From Rivihabitans pingtungensis (GTDB lineage: Bacteria; Pseudomonadota; Gammaproteobacteria; Burkholderiales; Aquaspirillaceae), in assembly GCF_003201855.1 (NCBI RefSeq), contig NZ_QJKI01000005.1, positions 1 to 64,000 of the forward strand: a stretch of 64,000 bases of DNA, given 5' to 3'. Under the pieces are notes generated by a model. That model was not told the origin of the DNA, made no database searches, and saw only the letters and a list, made by a program, of their open reading frames with translations. The translations under genes were made by a program, and so were the position numbers. Position 1 is the first letter of the stretch, and each line of letters starts with the position of its first letter. Positions 42,840-52,671 of the stretch are shown piece by piece.

Positions 42840-42957
42840 TAAGAGCCGCTCACAAAACTCTCCTGGCGTTGTTGCGCGGCCTTGCCGTACTAAATGTACT
42901 GTCTGCGGCCGCACGCCTAGCCAGGATCGCTGCGCTGAGTTTTGTGAGCGACTCTTA
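42840..42957. repeat. TAAG palindrome, copy 10
   Basis: TAAGAGCCGCTCACAAAAC to GAGTTTTGTGAGCGACTCTTA, inserted between cytochrome b561 and the first yceI gene, opposite in orientation to most copies (CTGGCGTTGTTG on the plus strand). Confidence 0.85.
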
Positions 42958-43006
42958 ACCGAGTCCATCCCAATTGAATGATTGAATATTGCCCCCCGGA
43001 GCGACC

Positions 43007-43564
43007 ATGAACCTCAAACCGCTGATTCTCGCCGCCGCCAGCCTGCTGGCCGCCCAGGCCCACGCCACCGAATACAACCAGGTGCAGGCCGACAAAAGCG
43101 CCATCCAATTCAGTTACCAGCAAATGGGCGTGAAGATGGACGGCAAGTTCAAAAAGTTCACCAGCCAGCTGGCTTTCGACCCGGCCAAGCCCACCGCCGC
43201 CCGCGCGCAGTTTGACGTGGAATTGGCCAGCGTGGACGCTGGCTCCAGCGACGCCAATCAAGAAGTGGCCGGCAAAGCCTGGTTCAACAGCAAGGCTTTC
43301 CCCACCGCGCGCTTTGTCTCCAGCGAGGTCAAGCCGCTGGGCGGCAACCACTACGAAGTCACCGGCGAGCTGAGCATCAAGGGCCAGGCGCGCAAGATGG
43401 TGATCCCCGCCACCTTCACCGCACAAGGCGCCACTGGCGTGTTTGACGGCGCCTTCACCCTGCGCCGGGGCGACTTCAATATCGGCGAAGGCAGCTGGGC
43501 CAAGTTCGATATTGTCGCCAACGATGTGCACGTGCGTTTTCGCATCACCGCCGCTGGCAAGTAA
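43007..43564 (+). CDS. YceI-family periplasmic lipid-binding protein 1
   Basis: A 185-residue YceI protein with a signal peptide (MNLKPLILAAASLLAAQAHA). The lipocalin-like beta barrel is visible in VQADKSAIQFSYQQMGVKMD, ASVDAGSSDANQEVAGKAWF and FDGAFTLRRGDFNIGEGSWA. YceI proteins bind isoprenoid chains such as polyisoprenoid quinones. It is followed by a second yceI gene 69 bases away. Confidence 0.92.
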   Translation: MNLKPLILAAASLLAAQAHATEYNQVQADKSAIQFSYQQMGVKMDGKFKKFTSQLAFDPAKPTAARAQFDVELASVDAGSSDANQEVAGKAWFNSKAFPTARFVSSEVKPLGGNHYEVTGELSIKGQARKMVIPATFTAQGATGVFDGAFTLRRGDFNIGEGSWAKFDIVANDVHVRFRITAAGK

Positions 43565-43633
43565 CTGAGCTGATTTGACCTGATTATTTTTTTACTGATC
43601 TTCTGACCCTACACCCCGACAGGAAACCACACC

Positions 43634-44212
43634 ATGAACTTCATGCAAAAATCCCTCGCCGCCCTGGTTGTGTCTCTGGCTGCCGCCGCCCCGGCGCTGG
43701 CCGCCCCGGTGACCTACACCGTGGACAACACCCACACCTTCCCGCGCTTCTCCTACAGCCACTTTGGCTACTCCACCCAGCTGTCGCGCTTTGACACCAC
43801 CCGTGGCAGCGTGGTGTTTGACGCCGCCGCCAAAACCGGCTCGGTGGACATCACCATCGACGCCAAATCGGTGAACACCGGCTACGCCACCTTTAACGAA
43901 CACATCCAGGGCGAAGATTTCCTGGACACCGCCAAATTCCCCACCGCCACCTTCAAATCCACCAAGGTGATCTTCAAGGGCGACAAGCCGGTGAAGGTGG
44001 AAGGCAATCTGACGCTGAAGGGCGTGACCAAGCCGGTGACGCTGACGGTGACCTCGTTCCAGTCCATGGCCCACCCGATGCTGAAAAAGCCGGCCATCGG
44101 CGCCAACGCCTTCACCGTGGTCAAGCGCTCTGACTTTGGCGCTGGCAAGTACGCGCCGTACGTGGGCGACGAAGTGCGCATCGACATCGCACTGGAAGCG
44201 ATTGCTGAGTAA
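43634..44212 (+). CDS. YceI-family periplasmic lipid-binding protein 2
   Basis: A 192-residue paralogue of the previous gene with its own signal peptide (MNFMQKSLAALVVSLAAAAP, cleaved after ALA). YTVDNTHTFPRFSYSHFGYS, FNEHIQGEDFLDTAKFPTAT and KRSDFGAGKYAPYVGDEVRI are characteristic of the classic YceI type. ACAGGAAACC precedes the ATG. Together with cytochrome b561 it may shuttle quinone-like lipids. A strong hairpin after its stop ends transcription. Confidence 0.95.
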   Translation: MNFMQKSLAALVVSLAAAAPALAAPVTYTVDNTHTFPRFSYSHFGYSTQLSRFDTTRGSVVFDAAAKTGSVDITIDAKSVNTGYATFNEHIQGEDFLDTAKFPTATFKSTKVIFKGDKPVKVEGNLTLKGVTKPVTLTVTSFQSMAHPMLKKPAIGANAFTVVKRSDFGAGKYAPYVGDEVRIDIALEAIAE

Positions 44213-44230
44213 ACATCACTCCGCCACATG

Positions 44231-44268
44231 ACAACCCCCTGCGTCAGGCGGCTGACGCAGGGGGTTGT
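44231..44268. terminator. Bidirectional hairpin terminator
   Basis: The arms ACAACCCCCTGCGTCAG and CTGACGCAGGGGGTTGT are perfectly complementary over 17 bases with a GCGG loop. It sits between convergent genes. There is little T-run on either side. Confidence 0.7.
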
Positions 44269-44282
44269 CTATGCGCGTCAGC

Positions 44283-44924
44283 TCATGCCGCCTGCACCGA
44301 GCCCGGCAAAGGCCAATCCTCACAGCCCGGCGCCGGCTGCGGCGCGCCCCAGCCGCTCAAGGCCGGCAACACCCCGGCCCACACCGGGGCGGCTTCGTCT
44401 TCTGCCTTGTCCTGCGGCGGGCCGCTGCGCACCTTGCACACCGCCTGCTCCAGCGGCAAGGCCAGCACCGTGGTGGCCGCCAGCTCGCTGGCGTCCGGCT
44501 CGCGCACCTCATCCCAGCGGCCGGGCAGATAGTGCTCAAAAAACGCCTTGAGACTGGCGCGCTTGGCGTCTTCTCCTTCCAGCGCGGCAAACTGGCCGTA
44601 AATCAGCGCCGAGCGGTAATTCACCGAGGTTGAAAACGACGACTTGGCCAGCACCAGCCCATCAAACAAACTCACCGCCACGCACACACTGGCCCCGGCG
44701 CGCAAGGCGCGGATCATCCGGCTGCCATTCGAGCCGTGAATATACAAATGCTCACCTTCCCGCCAGCAGGCGGTGGGAATCTGCTGCACCTGGCCATCCA
44801 GCACAAAGGCAATGTGGCAAATCAGCGCCGAGTCCAGCAGCGCATGCAGGGTGTCGCGGTCATAATGCGCGCGCTCCGGGTGACGGCGCACTCGGGTCAG
44901 ATCAGTCACGGTCAGTTGGCTCAT
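44283..44924 (-). CDS. Pyridoxamine-5'-phosphate-oxidase-like flavin-binding protein
   Basis: A 213-residue protein of the NimA/flavin-nucleotide-binding branch. RRHPERAHYDRDTLHALLDS, ALICHIAFVLDGQVQQIPTA and LYIHGSNGSRMIRAL are typical, with the FMN phosphate site around GSNGSRM. No substrate can be named. It is divergent from a MocR-type regulator 131 bases away; MocR proteins often control neighbours that act on vitamin B6 or amines. Confidence 0.87.
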   Translation of the reverse strand: MSQLTVTDLTRVRRHPERAHYDRDTLHALLDSALICHIAFVLDGQVQQIPTACWREGEHLYIHGSNGSRMIRALRAGASVCVAVSLFDGLVLAKSSFSTSVNYRSALIYGQFAALEGEDAKRASLKAFFEHYLPGRWDEVREPDASELAATTVLALPLEQAVCKVRSGPPQDKAEDEAAPVWAGVLPALSGWGAPQPAPGCEDWPLPGSVQAA

Positions 44925-45055
44925 GGCAACGCTCCTTGGGTCAAAGCAAAATAACACCGGGGGGGTTGGCATACACCGCCTGCCAGCTCGCCCCAGATCA
45001 CGCCCCATCTTCGCCTACCTTTGGCTGCATAATAAGAGCCAATTTTGACTAAATC

Positions 45056-46522
45056 ATGGAGCCAATCATGGCCGGAGAATGGGTAGCCGAATTGCTAGTC
45101 GGCCGCATTCTGCGCACCGAGCCCGCCAGCCTCAGCCGTCAGCTTTACACCCTGCTGCGCGCCGCCATGCTCGATGGCCGTTTGCCGGCCGACACGCGCC
45201 TGCCCTCGTCGCGCTGGCTGGCCAAAGAACTTGGCCTGGCGCGCAACACCGTGCTGGAGGTGTACGAGCAACTGCTGGCCGAGGGTTATCTGCGCGCGCG
45301 GCGTGGGGCGGGGAGTTTTGTTGAAGCCGGCCTGCTGCGCGCCGCCAGCGCCGCGCCCAGGCGCGCCCCGGCGCTGTCGCAGCGCGGGCAGACGCTGATC
45401 GACTGCGGGCCGACGCCGCTGGCGCTGGATGGCGCGTTTGCGCCGGGCGTGCCGGCCTTGTCGGCGTTTCCGCGCCAGCGCTGGCAGCGCGCGCTCAATC
45501 GCCATTTGCGCCATGCGCCAGCGCACTGGCTGGGCTACCAGGCGCAAGGCGGCCTGCCGGCGCTGCGCGAGGCGCTGGCGGCGTATCTTGGCCAGTCGCG
45601 CGGGGTGCGCTGCCAGCCCGAACAGCTGCTGATCACTGGCGGCGCGCAGCAGGCGCTTGATTGGCTGGCGCGGCTATTGGCCGATGTCGGCGATGTGGCG
45701 TGGATGGAAGACCCCGGTTATCTGGGCGCGCGCAGCGCGCTGACCGCCGCCGGTTTGCAGCTGCACCCGGCGCCAGTGGACGCCAGCGGGCTGGACGTGG
45801 CTTATGCGCAAGCGCAGTTGCCCGCGCCCCGGCTGATTTACGTCACCCCCTCGCACCAATACCCCGGCGGCGCAGTGATGCCGCTGGCGCGCCGGCAAGC
45901 CTTGCTGGCCTGCGCCGAAGCGCATGGCGCGTGGATTATCGAAGACGATTACGACAGCGAGTTCCGCTACGCCAGCCAGCCGGTGGCCGCCTTGCAGGGG
46001 CTGGCCGACAGCGCGCGGGTGATTTATCTGGGGACCTTATCCAAGGTGATGTGCCCGGCCTTGCGCCTGGCGTATTTGGTGGTGCCAGAAAGCCTGATCG
46101 ACGCTTTTCGCCGCGCCAGTTGGCATCTGGCGCGCGAGGGGCATTACCCGACGCAGGCGGCGCTGGCGGATTTCATCAGCAGCGGCGAGCTGGCGCGGCA
46201 TATCCGCCGCATGCGCGAGCTGTACCAAAGCCGTCAGCAGGCGCTGCGCCAGGCGGTGACGCAACAGCTGGGCGCGGCGCTGCCGCTGTCGGGCGGGGAG
46301 GCCGGCATGCATGTGCTGGCGCACTTGCCGGCGGAGATCGACGATGTGGCGCTGGCGCGGCGCGGCTGGCTGGAGCAGCAACTGGTGCTGCGGCCCTTAT
46401 CCAGCCACAGCCTGCGCACGCCTGCGCCGCGCGGCTGGTTATTGGGTTACGCCGGGGTGGAGGAAAGCGCCATGGCGCCGGCGGTGGCGCGCATGGCGCG
46501 GCTGCTGGAGGGGGTGTGGTGA
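45056..46522 (+). CDS. MocR/PdxR-type regulator (GntR HTH fused to aminotransferase domain)
   Basis: A 488-residue regulator with an N-terminal winged helix ([40 protein letters not shown]) and a C-terminal fold-type I aminotransferase domain. The PLP-binding lysine is in [17 protein letters not shown] and the cofactor aspartate in [12 protein letters not shown]. MocR proteins respond to PLP or its adducts. A second ATG at 45068 has a better GGAG site and may be the true start. It likely regulates the divergent flavin-binding protein gene. Confidence 0.92.
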   Translation: MEPIMAGEWVAELLVGRILRTEPASLSRQLYTLLRAAMLDGRLPADTRLPSSRWLAKELGLARNTVLEVYEQLLAEGYLRARRGAGSFVEAGLLRAASAAPRRAPALSQRGQTLIDCGPTPLALDGAFAPGVPALSAFPRQRWQRALNRHLRHAPAHWLGYQAQGGLPALREALAAYLGQSRGVRCQPEQLLITGGAQQALDWLARLLADVGDVAWMEDPGYLGARSALTAAGLQLHPAPVDASGLDVAYAQAQLPAPRLIYVTPSHQYPGGAVMPLARRQALLACAEAHGAWIIEDDYDSEFRYASQPVAALQGLADSARVIYLGTLSKVMCPALRLAYLVVPESLIDAFRRASWHLAREGHYPTQAALADFISSGELARHIRRMRELYQSRQQALRQAVTQQLGAALPLSGGEAGMHVLAHLPAEIDDVALARRGWLEQQLVLRPLSSHSLRTPAPRGWLLGYAGVEESAMAPAVARMARLLEGVW

Positions 46523-46600
46523 GCCGGCTCACCACACTCAGCGCCGTGCGCCTGGCCAGACCACGCAATAACGCCAGGAGGATTTGGTGAGCGACTCTTA
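46521..46600. repeat. TAAG palindrome, deleted copy 11 (supplies the stop of the MBL gene)
   Basis: GAGCCGGCTCACCACACTCA, CGCCTGGCCAG, AATAACGCCAGGAGGATTTG and GTGAGCGACTCTTA. The central hairpin is missing. The final TTA (46598-46600) is the TAA stop of the metallo-hydrolase gene; the left end touches the MocR stop codon. Confidence 0.7.
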
Positions 46601-47530
46601 ACGTGGCGGAGTCAGCCAAGGCAAGGCTGCGCGCTCATAGCGACCATACATAAAACCGATGCTGCGCCGCCATTCGGCGCGCGCCTCGCCCCAGTGGGCA
46701 AAGCGCTCGGGGATGGGCAGCAACATGGCTTCGGTCGGGGCCAGGCCGCGCTCGGCGGCGTCGCGCAGGGTGGCGTCCAGCCAGTCCAGATAATCACGGG
46801 TGGCGGCAATCGGCGTGGCGTCGCGGCTGACCGGGCCATGGCCAGGCACCAGGAGCTTGAACGGCACGGCGGCCAGCTGCGCCAGCGATTGCCGCCATTG
46901 CGCCAGATCGGCATTGGGCAGGGTGGGGGTGCGCTGGTTGAACACCTGATCAATGGCGAACAGCACGCCAGTGGTGTGATCAAACACGGCGATATCGGAT
47001 TGGGTGTGGCCGGGCACGGCGATGAACTCCAGCCGGTGGCCGCCAATATTGCGCACGCCCAGATTCAGCGGCGCCGTGGGGGCCAGCGCCTCGGTGCCGC
47101 GCATGCCGTCGCCCACCAGCCGGTACAGATTCTCGGCCAGACCCTCGCCTTCGGCTTTGATCATGGCCGTGGTTTTGGCGTCGGCGCGAATCGGCACGTC
47201 ACGAAACGCCTGATTGCCCAAAAAGTGATCCGGGTGCTTGTGGGTGATGATGACTTCCAGCACGCGCTTGCCGGTGGTGTCTTCAATCAGCTTGCGGTAG
47301 CGCTCGCCAAACTGGCGCGAGGGGCCGCTGCCAATCACCACCACGCCTTCATCGGTGGCGATAAACGCCATATTCACCAAAAAGCCGCCGTTTTGCGGGG
47401 TGAAGTAACCGGTGTCGGCTTCCAGCATCCAGGTGTCGGGGGCAATGGCCTGGGGACGCAATTCCAGCGCGGCCGCCAGCGGAGCCAGCAGCAGGGCGCA
47501 CCAGGCCAGGCAGAGGCGCAGGGTGGGCAT
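46598..47530 (-). CDS. Quinoprotein-associated metallo-beta-lactamase-fold hydrolase
   Basis: A 310-residue secreted MBL-fold protein with a signal peptide (MPTLRLCLAWCALLLAPLAA). The zinc motif THKHPDHFLGNQ, VPGHTQSDIAVF and LVPGHGPV are complete. It resembles the zinc metallohydrolases that accompany PQQ-dependent alcohol and methanol dehydrogenases. The following minus-strand genes belong to the same accessory set. The ATG at 47530 is chosen over an in-frame upstream start. Stop codon formed by a TAAG palindrome. Confidence 0.85.
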   Translation of the reverse strand: MPTLRLCLAWCALLLAPLAAALELRPQAIAPDTWMLEADTGYFTPQNGGFLVNMAFIATDEGVVVIGSGPSRQFGERYRKLIEDTTGKRVLEVIITHKHPDHFLGNQAFRDVPIRADAKTTAMIKAEGEGLAENLYRLVGDGMRGTEALAPTAPLNLGVRNIGGHRLEFIAVPGHTQSDIAVFDHTTGVLFAIDQVFNQRTPTLPNADLAQWRQSLAQLAAVPFKLLVPGHGPVSRDATPIAATRDYLDWLDATLRDAAERGLAPTEAMLLPIPERFAHWGEARAEWRRSIGFMYGRYERAALPWLTPPR

Positions 47531-47558
47531 AGTTGTTCTCCTTGCAAGAAGCGGCTGG

Positions 47559-47787
47559 CTTAGCGCCGCTGACAAAACCCTCTGGCGTTGTGGTGTGACC
47601 TTGCCGTACTGCTTGCACTGTCTGCGTGCGCCTAAGAGCCGCTAACAAAACCCCCTGACGTTGTTGTGTGACCTTGCCGTACTTGTTGTACTGTCTGCGG
47701 TCACACGCCTAGTCAGGACCGCTGCGCTGGGTTTTGTTCGCGACTCTAAGTCGGGATCACTGCGCGGGGTTTTGTGAGCAACGCTTA
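47559..47787. repeat. TAAG palindrome, tandem copies 12-13 plus a fragment
   Basis: Two copies in tandem (47559-47632, shortened; 47633-47749, full length) are followed by a right-end fragment (47750-47787). The last TTA (47785-47787) is the stop codon of the SoxYZ-like gene. They separate that gene from the hydrolase gene downstream. Confidence 0.8.
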
Positions 47788-48549
47788 TGGCGCCAGCGGC
47801 AGGGTGGCGGTGTAGTGGTTGCCGTCGTTGTCCTGGCTGCTGGCACGCAGCAGCGGCGTGGGGGTCGGGCGCAGATGCAGGGTGAACAGCGGGTTTTCCG
47901 CCAGCGAGGCGTCGGTTTCCAGCCGGGCCAGCAGGCGGTTGTCGGCGTCGCGGATGTCCAGCTGTTCGATATTAAAGCGGGCGACATTGCTGACCAGGCC
48001 GGTGTCCATCGGGTGCATCACTCCCAGGCGCACGCGCAGCGCGCCGTCTTCGCGCCAGGCACGGCCGCTGACCCGGCCCAGCAGGCTGTTCCAGTCCGTG
48101 GTGGAGCGGGTCTGGCTGGGCAGCGCGCAGCCGCCACCGGGCGCATCCAGCCATTGGCCGCTGACGTGCCACACGCCCTTGCCGTCCAGCGCGGCGGCGC
48201 GAATCGGCGTGGCCTGATTGACGCGCATGGCCACCGACAGGCGCGGCTGTGCCGCCAGCGGCTGGTAGCGCAGCGCGCGCGGAATCGGGTTGTAATCGGC
48301 AAACAGCACCAGCTCGCGCACCTCACCCAACTCGCGGGCGTCCACCGTCACCGGCACAAAATGGCCGTCTTCCACCCGCTCGGGGATGGTGACTTTGACT
48401 TTGGGGTCGAACACCACCTTGCCGCCGCCCAGCATCAGCTTGTGCATATTCGGCCACAAGGGCGAATTAAACGGGTCGCCAGCCGGCGCCGCCCGGGCGG
48501 GCAAGGCGCTGCATAGCGCAGCCAAACAGATCAAACGCAGCCATTGCAT
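47785..48549 (-). CDS. Quinoprotein dehydrogenase-associated SoxYZ-like carrier protein
   Basis: A 254-residue periplasmic protein with a signal peptide (MQWLRLICLAALCSALPARA). The first part resembles SoxY (DGHFVPVTVDAR, VRELVLFADYNPIP), the second SoxZ (VRLGVMHPMDTGLV, FTLHLRPT), but the SoxY C-terminal GGCG arm is replaced by a cysteine in GGGCALPSQTRS. Such fusions are known companions of PQQ-dependent dehydrogenases. Its role there is undefined. Stop codon formed by a TAAG palindrome. Confidence 0.85.
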   Translation of the reverse strand: MQWLRLICLAALCSALPARAAPAGDPFNSPLWPNMHKLMLGGGKVVFDPKVKVTIPERVEDGHFVPVTVDARELGEVRELVLFADYNPIPRALRYQPLAAQPRLSVAMRVNQATPIRAAALDGKGVWHVSGQWLDAPGGGCALPSQTRSTTDWNSLLGRVSGRAWREDGALRVRLGVMHPMDTGLVSNVARFNIEQLDIRDADNRLLARLETDASLAENPLFTLHLRPTPTPLLRASSQDNDGNHYTATLPLAP

Positions 48550-48588
48550 GGTGGTTCTCCTGCAAGCGCATGGATGAGGAAGGCACAG

Positions 48589-48623
48589 CGCACTGCCGCC
48601 AGGGAGTTTTGTGAGCGACGCTT
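48589..48623. repeat. TAAG palindrome, right-end fragment 14
   Basis: Only CGCCAGGGAGTTTTGTGAGCGACGCTTA-type right-end sequence remains, 8 bases beyond the stop of the MoxJ-like gene. Confidence 0.6.
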
Positions 48624-48631
48624 AGCGGCGC

Positions 48632-49456
48632 TCAATGAGCAGCCGACGGCAAAAAGCGCACCTGATGCCGCTGGTAAATCCGTTCCAGCTCGCCAGACTG
48701 GCGCAAGGCTTCGATCACATCAGTCACCGCCCAGGCCAGGTCGCGCAGGCTTTCTTTGGTGGCCATGCCGATTTCCCACTGTGACTTGATCAGGCCTGGC
48801 GCCGCCAGCGGCTCAATGCGCTGGCCAGTGCCAGCCAAGGCCCAATCCAGCTCGCCCTGTGGGGCAAACACGGCGTCTACATCACCGGCCAGCAAGGCGC
48901 GGGCGGCGGCGGGGCTGTTGGGGTAGTGCTTGATGCTGTCGCGCAGCCGCCCGCCTTGCAAGGAAGACAAATACAAATCCGCCAGGCTGTCGTTTTCCAC
49001 GCCGATGCGGCTGGCGCGGTCGATCAGGGTCATCGCGGTGGGACGCTGGCCGGCCCAGGCCAGCTGTTCGCTGGCGTAAGCGCCAAACAGCACGGCATTG
49101 TGGTTGCGCTGGGCAAATTCGGGATCGAACGGCACGCGCAACATCAGCTCGGCAGTGCCGCCGCCCAGGTAGTGGCCTTTCCAGATGGCGTTGCGCAAAT
49201 CACCGTCTACATCGTCGGCCGGCGTCAGCGGCATGAAGGTGACTTTCAGCCCCAGCTCACGGCCAATGGTGCGCGCCAGATCGGCGTCGATGCCGCGCAT
49301 CTCGCCGGCTTCCTGCCAGGAATACGGGGGGAAATCCCGATACAAAGCCACGCGCAAACCACCGGCGGCTTTCAGGTCGTCCAGATTGGGGGCGGCCCAC
49401 ACTGGCGCCGCGCACGCGCAGGCCAGCGCAGCCAACAGAAAATGGCGGCGGTTCAT
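48632..49456 (-). CDS. Quinoprotein dehydrogenase-associated periplasmic binding protein (MoxJ/XoxJ-like)
   Basis: A 274-residue solute-binding-protein fold with a signal peptide (MNRRHFLLAALACACAAPVWA). GLRVALYRDFPPYSWQEAGE, GIDADLARTIGRELG and NAIWKGHYLGGG match the group found with PQQ-dependent alcohol/methanol dehydrogenases, thought to help the dehydrogenase mature or bind its metal. It is not near any ABC permease, as usual for this group. Confidence 0.87.
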   Translation of the reverse strand: MNRRHFLLAALACACAAPVWAAPNLDDLKAAGGLRVALYRDFPPYSWQEAGEMRGIDADLARTIGRELGLKVTFMPLTPADDVDGDLRNAIWKGHYLGGGTAELMLRVPFDPEFAQRNHNAVLFGAYASEQLAWAGQRPTAMTLIDRASRIGVENDSLADLYLSSLQGGRLRDSIKHYPNSPAAARALLAGDVDAVFAPQGELDWALAGTGQRIEPLAAPGLIKSQWEIGMATKESLRDLAWAVTDVIEALRQSGELERIYQRHQVRFLPSAAH

Positions 49457-49559
49457 GTGTCTTCCTCGGGTGCGCGCCGACGCCAGCGCCGGACGTCATG
49501 GGCCCGGCTTTCTTGGCGGCAATGCATTGGCGCAGGCTGGCGCGAACGCCAGCCTGCTG

Positions 49560-49648
49560 GTCGCTCACCAAACCCGGCGCTGCGCGCCTGCCGCAGATCA
49601 CGGCAAGGTCACACAAGCACAGCAGACGGGTGTTGTGCGCGATGCTTA
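49560..49648. repeat. TAAG palindrome, shortened copy 15 (supplies the stop of the cytochrome gene)
   Basis: GGTCGCTCACCAAACCCGGC, ATCACGGCAAGGTCACACAA, then GTGTTGTGCGCGATGCTTA. Middle blocks are lost. The TTA at 49646-49648 is the TAA stop codon of the cytochrome c gene. Confidence 0.7.
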
Positions 49649-50074
49649 GTCGATGTGAACAGTTTCAATCCAGCTGCGAATCGCCCAGGCGGCTTCTTGC
49701 GACAGCACGCCTTCAAACGACGGCATATAGGTCACGCCATTGCGCACCGAGCCGTGGCGGATGCGTTCCTGGAAGATCGGATCGCCTTCGTCCTGCAGCG
49801 GCAGCTTGCGCAGGTCCGGGGCGATGCCACCGGAAACGGCGTCAATGCCGTGGCAACGCGCGCAGTTTTGTGCAAACGCAGCCTTGCCAATGTGGATGGC
49901 ATCGGCGTTGCCACGGTAGGGGTTGCTGTCCAGCCAGGTCGCGCCCAGTTTTTTCAGGTTGCCGGTGTCCACCGGTTGCGGCACGACGTCGCCGTGGGCG
50001 CTCGCCGCGCCCATGACCACCAGGGCGCCAGCGGCGGCCAGCGCCAGGGAGAGCAAACGCAGAGGGTGTTTCAT
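49646..50074 (-). CDS. pedF: Cytochrome c (PedF/c-550-like)
   Basis: A 142-residue periplasmic monohaem cytochrome with a signal peptide (MKHPLRLLSLALAAAGALVV, ending ASAHG). The haem motif is CARCHG, and the methionine in TYMPSF is the likely axial ligand. It matches the small cytochrome c-550 that accepts electrons from PQQ-dependent ethanol dehydrogenases in pseudomonads. The ATG at 50074 is preferred over an upstream in-frame start. The stop codon is formed by a TAAG palindrome. Confidence 0.85.
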   Translation of the reverse strand: MKHPLRLLSLALAAAGALVVMGAASAHGDVVPQPVDTGNLKKLGATWLDSNPYRGNADAIHIGKAAFAQNCARCHGIDAVSGGIAPDLRKLPLQDEGDPIFQERIRHGSVRNGVTYMPSFEGVLSQEAAWAIRSWIETVHID

Positions 50075-50126
50075 GGTAGTGATCCTTCGCATGTCATCGG
50101 GGGGATGCAAGTCGGCTGATGTGGCG

Positions 50127-50519
50127 TCAGCCGGTCAATTCGTCAGCGCGCGGCGGCTCGCCAGCGGCTTCCAGGGCGGCCAGTTCATCATCGGTGAACA
50201 GCCGCGAGCGGGTGAGAAAGCGCACGCCCTCGGGCGCTTCCACAGAAAAACTTGAACCTCGGCCTTCGACCACGTCGATGGTGAGGTGGGTATTGCGCCA
50301 GTAGTCAAACTGAAAGGCGCTCATATAAAACGGACAGCCCACAATTTCGCCCAGCAAGACATCCTGATGTCCCAAGTGAAACTCGCCTTGCGGGTAACAC
50401 ATCGGTGCGCTGCCATCACAGCATCCGCCAGACTGGTGAAACAGCAGTGGGCCATGCTGGACAAGCAAACGTTCGATCAATTCTGCGGCCACAGGGGTGG
50501 CAACCACGCGTTCAACCAT
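50127..50519 (-). CDS. DUF779 protein
   Basis: A 130-residue DUF779 protein. The cysteine-rich motif HQSGGCCDGSAPMC and the following GCPFYMSAFQFDYWRNTHLT are the family hallmark. DUF779 genes commonly sit beside aldehyde dehydrogenase genes like the one upstream here, so a role with that enzyme is inferred. A long frame upstream is not used; the ATG at 50519 gives the family N-terminus (MVERVVATPVAAELIERL). Confidence 0.88.
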   Translation of the reverse strand: MVERVVATPVAAELIERLLVQHGPLLFHQSGGCCDGSAPMCYPQGEFHLGHQDVLLGEIVGCPFYMSAFQFDYWRNTHLTIDVVEGRGSSFSVEAPEGVRFLTRSRLFTDDELAALEAAGEPPRADELTG

Positions 50520-50690
50520 GACGATGCTCCTCTTGCCGGCCATACCGGCGGCACGGTGTCCGCGCAACCCTGCGGACAGGGGTGACGGGCGGCGCACCGC
50601 CCGTCGGCACATCTTTCTCGCCTGACGCCGAAGCGTCAGGTTCAGCGTGGCTCACTCACCAGAACGCCAGGAGCGTGTGGTGAGTGACGC

Positions 50691-50803
50691 TAGAGTCGCT
50701 CACCAAACCCAGCGAAGCGGTCCTGGCTAGGCGTGTGACCGCAGACAGTGCAAGTCGCACGGCAAGGTCACACAACAACGCCAGGGGGTTTTGTGAGTGG
50801 CGC

Positions 50804-50806
<3 letters not shown>
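50691..50806. repeat. TAAG palindrome, copy 16 (supplies the stop of the ALDH gene)
   Basis: TAGAGTCGCTCACCAAACCC to GGGTTTTGTGAGTGGCGCTTA. The TTA at 50804-50806 is the TAA stop of the aldehyde dehydrogenase gene. A fragment of another copy (about 50651-50690) precedes it. Confidence 0.85.
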
Positions 50807-52324
<1,518 letters not shown>

Positions 52325-52671
52325 GGCGGTGTCTCCTGGCTCTGGGTTAGACGTGCTTGCTGTCGTTGTTGACAGTAAGCGGATTGTCGTCACCCGCCGG
52401 CCGCTCAGCCATGCTACTTTGGTCGAAAAGCCCACCTGTATCAGGATGAAACAGCGCGGGTGACTAGAAATGAAACAGCTGAGACAGTCTGCCATACCGA
52501 TGGCATGATGCGTTATCGCAAAACTACCTAATCACCTGGAATTTTTCATGCTGGAACAGCGTATTGCCCAAGGGGGACCAAAGTCGTAGGCAGGCAGGGA
52601 TTTTCGGGCATGTGGCTTGCGCTTTAGGCGGCGCAGTCACACCACACCCGAATACACATAATGGAGAAGAC
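52325..52671. other. Divergent promoter region between ALDH and porin genes
   Basis: About 347 bases without genes. ATGAAACAGC is repeated at 52446-52455 and 52470-52479, 24 bases apart, and GAGACAG follows, so these may be activator sites for the ALDH gene. The porin leader has AATGGAGAAGA just before the ATG, its ribosome-binding site. Confidence 0.45.

Noticed and set aside
47559..47787. Tandem repeats resembling a CRISPR array
   Set aside because: Units are long (about 115 bases), palindromic and joined without spacers; the same units occur singly all over the window, and no cas genes are present.
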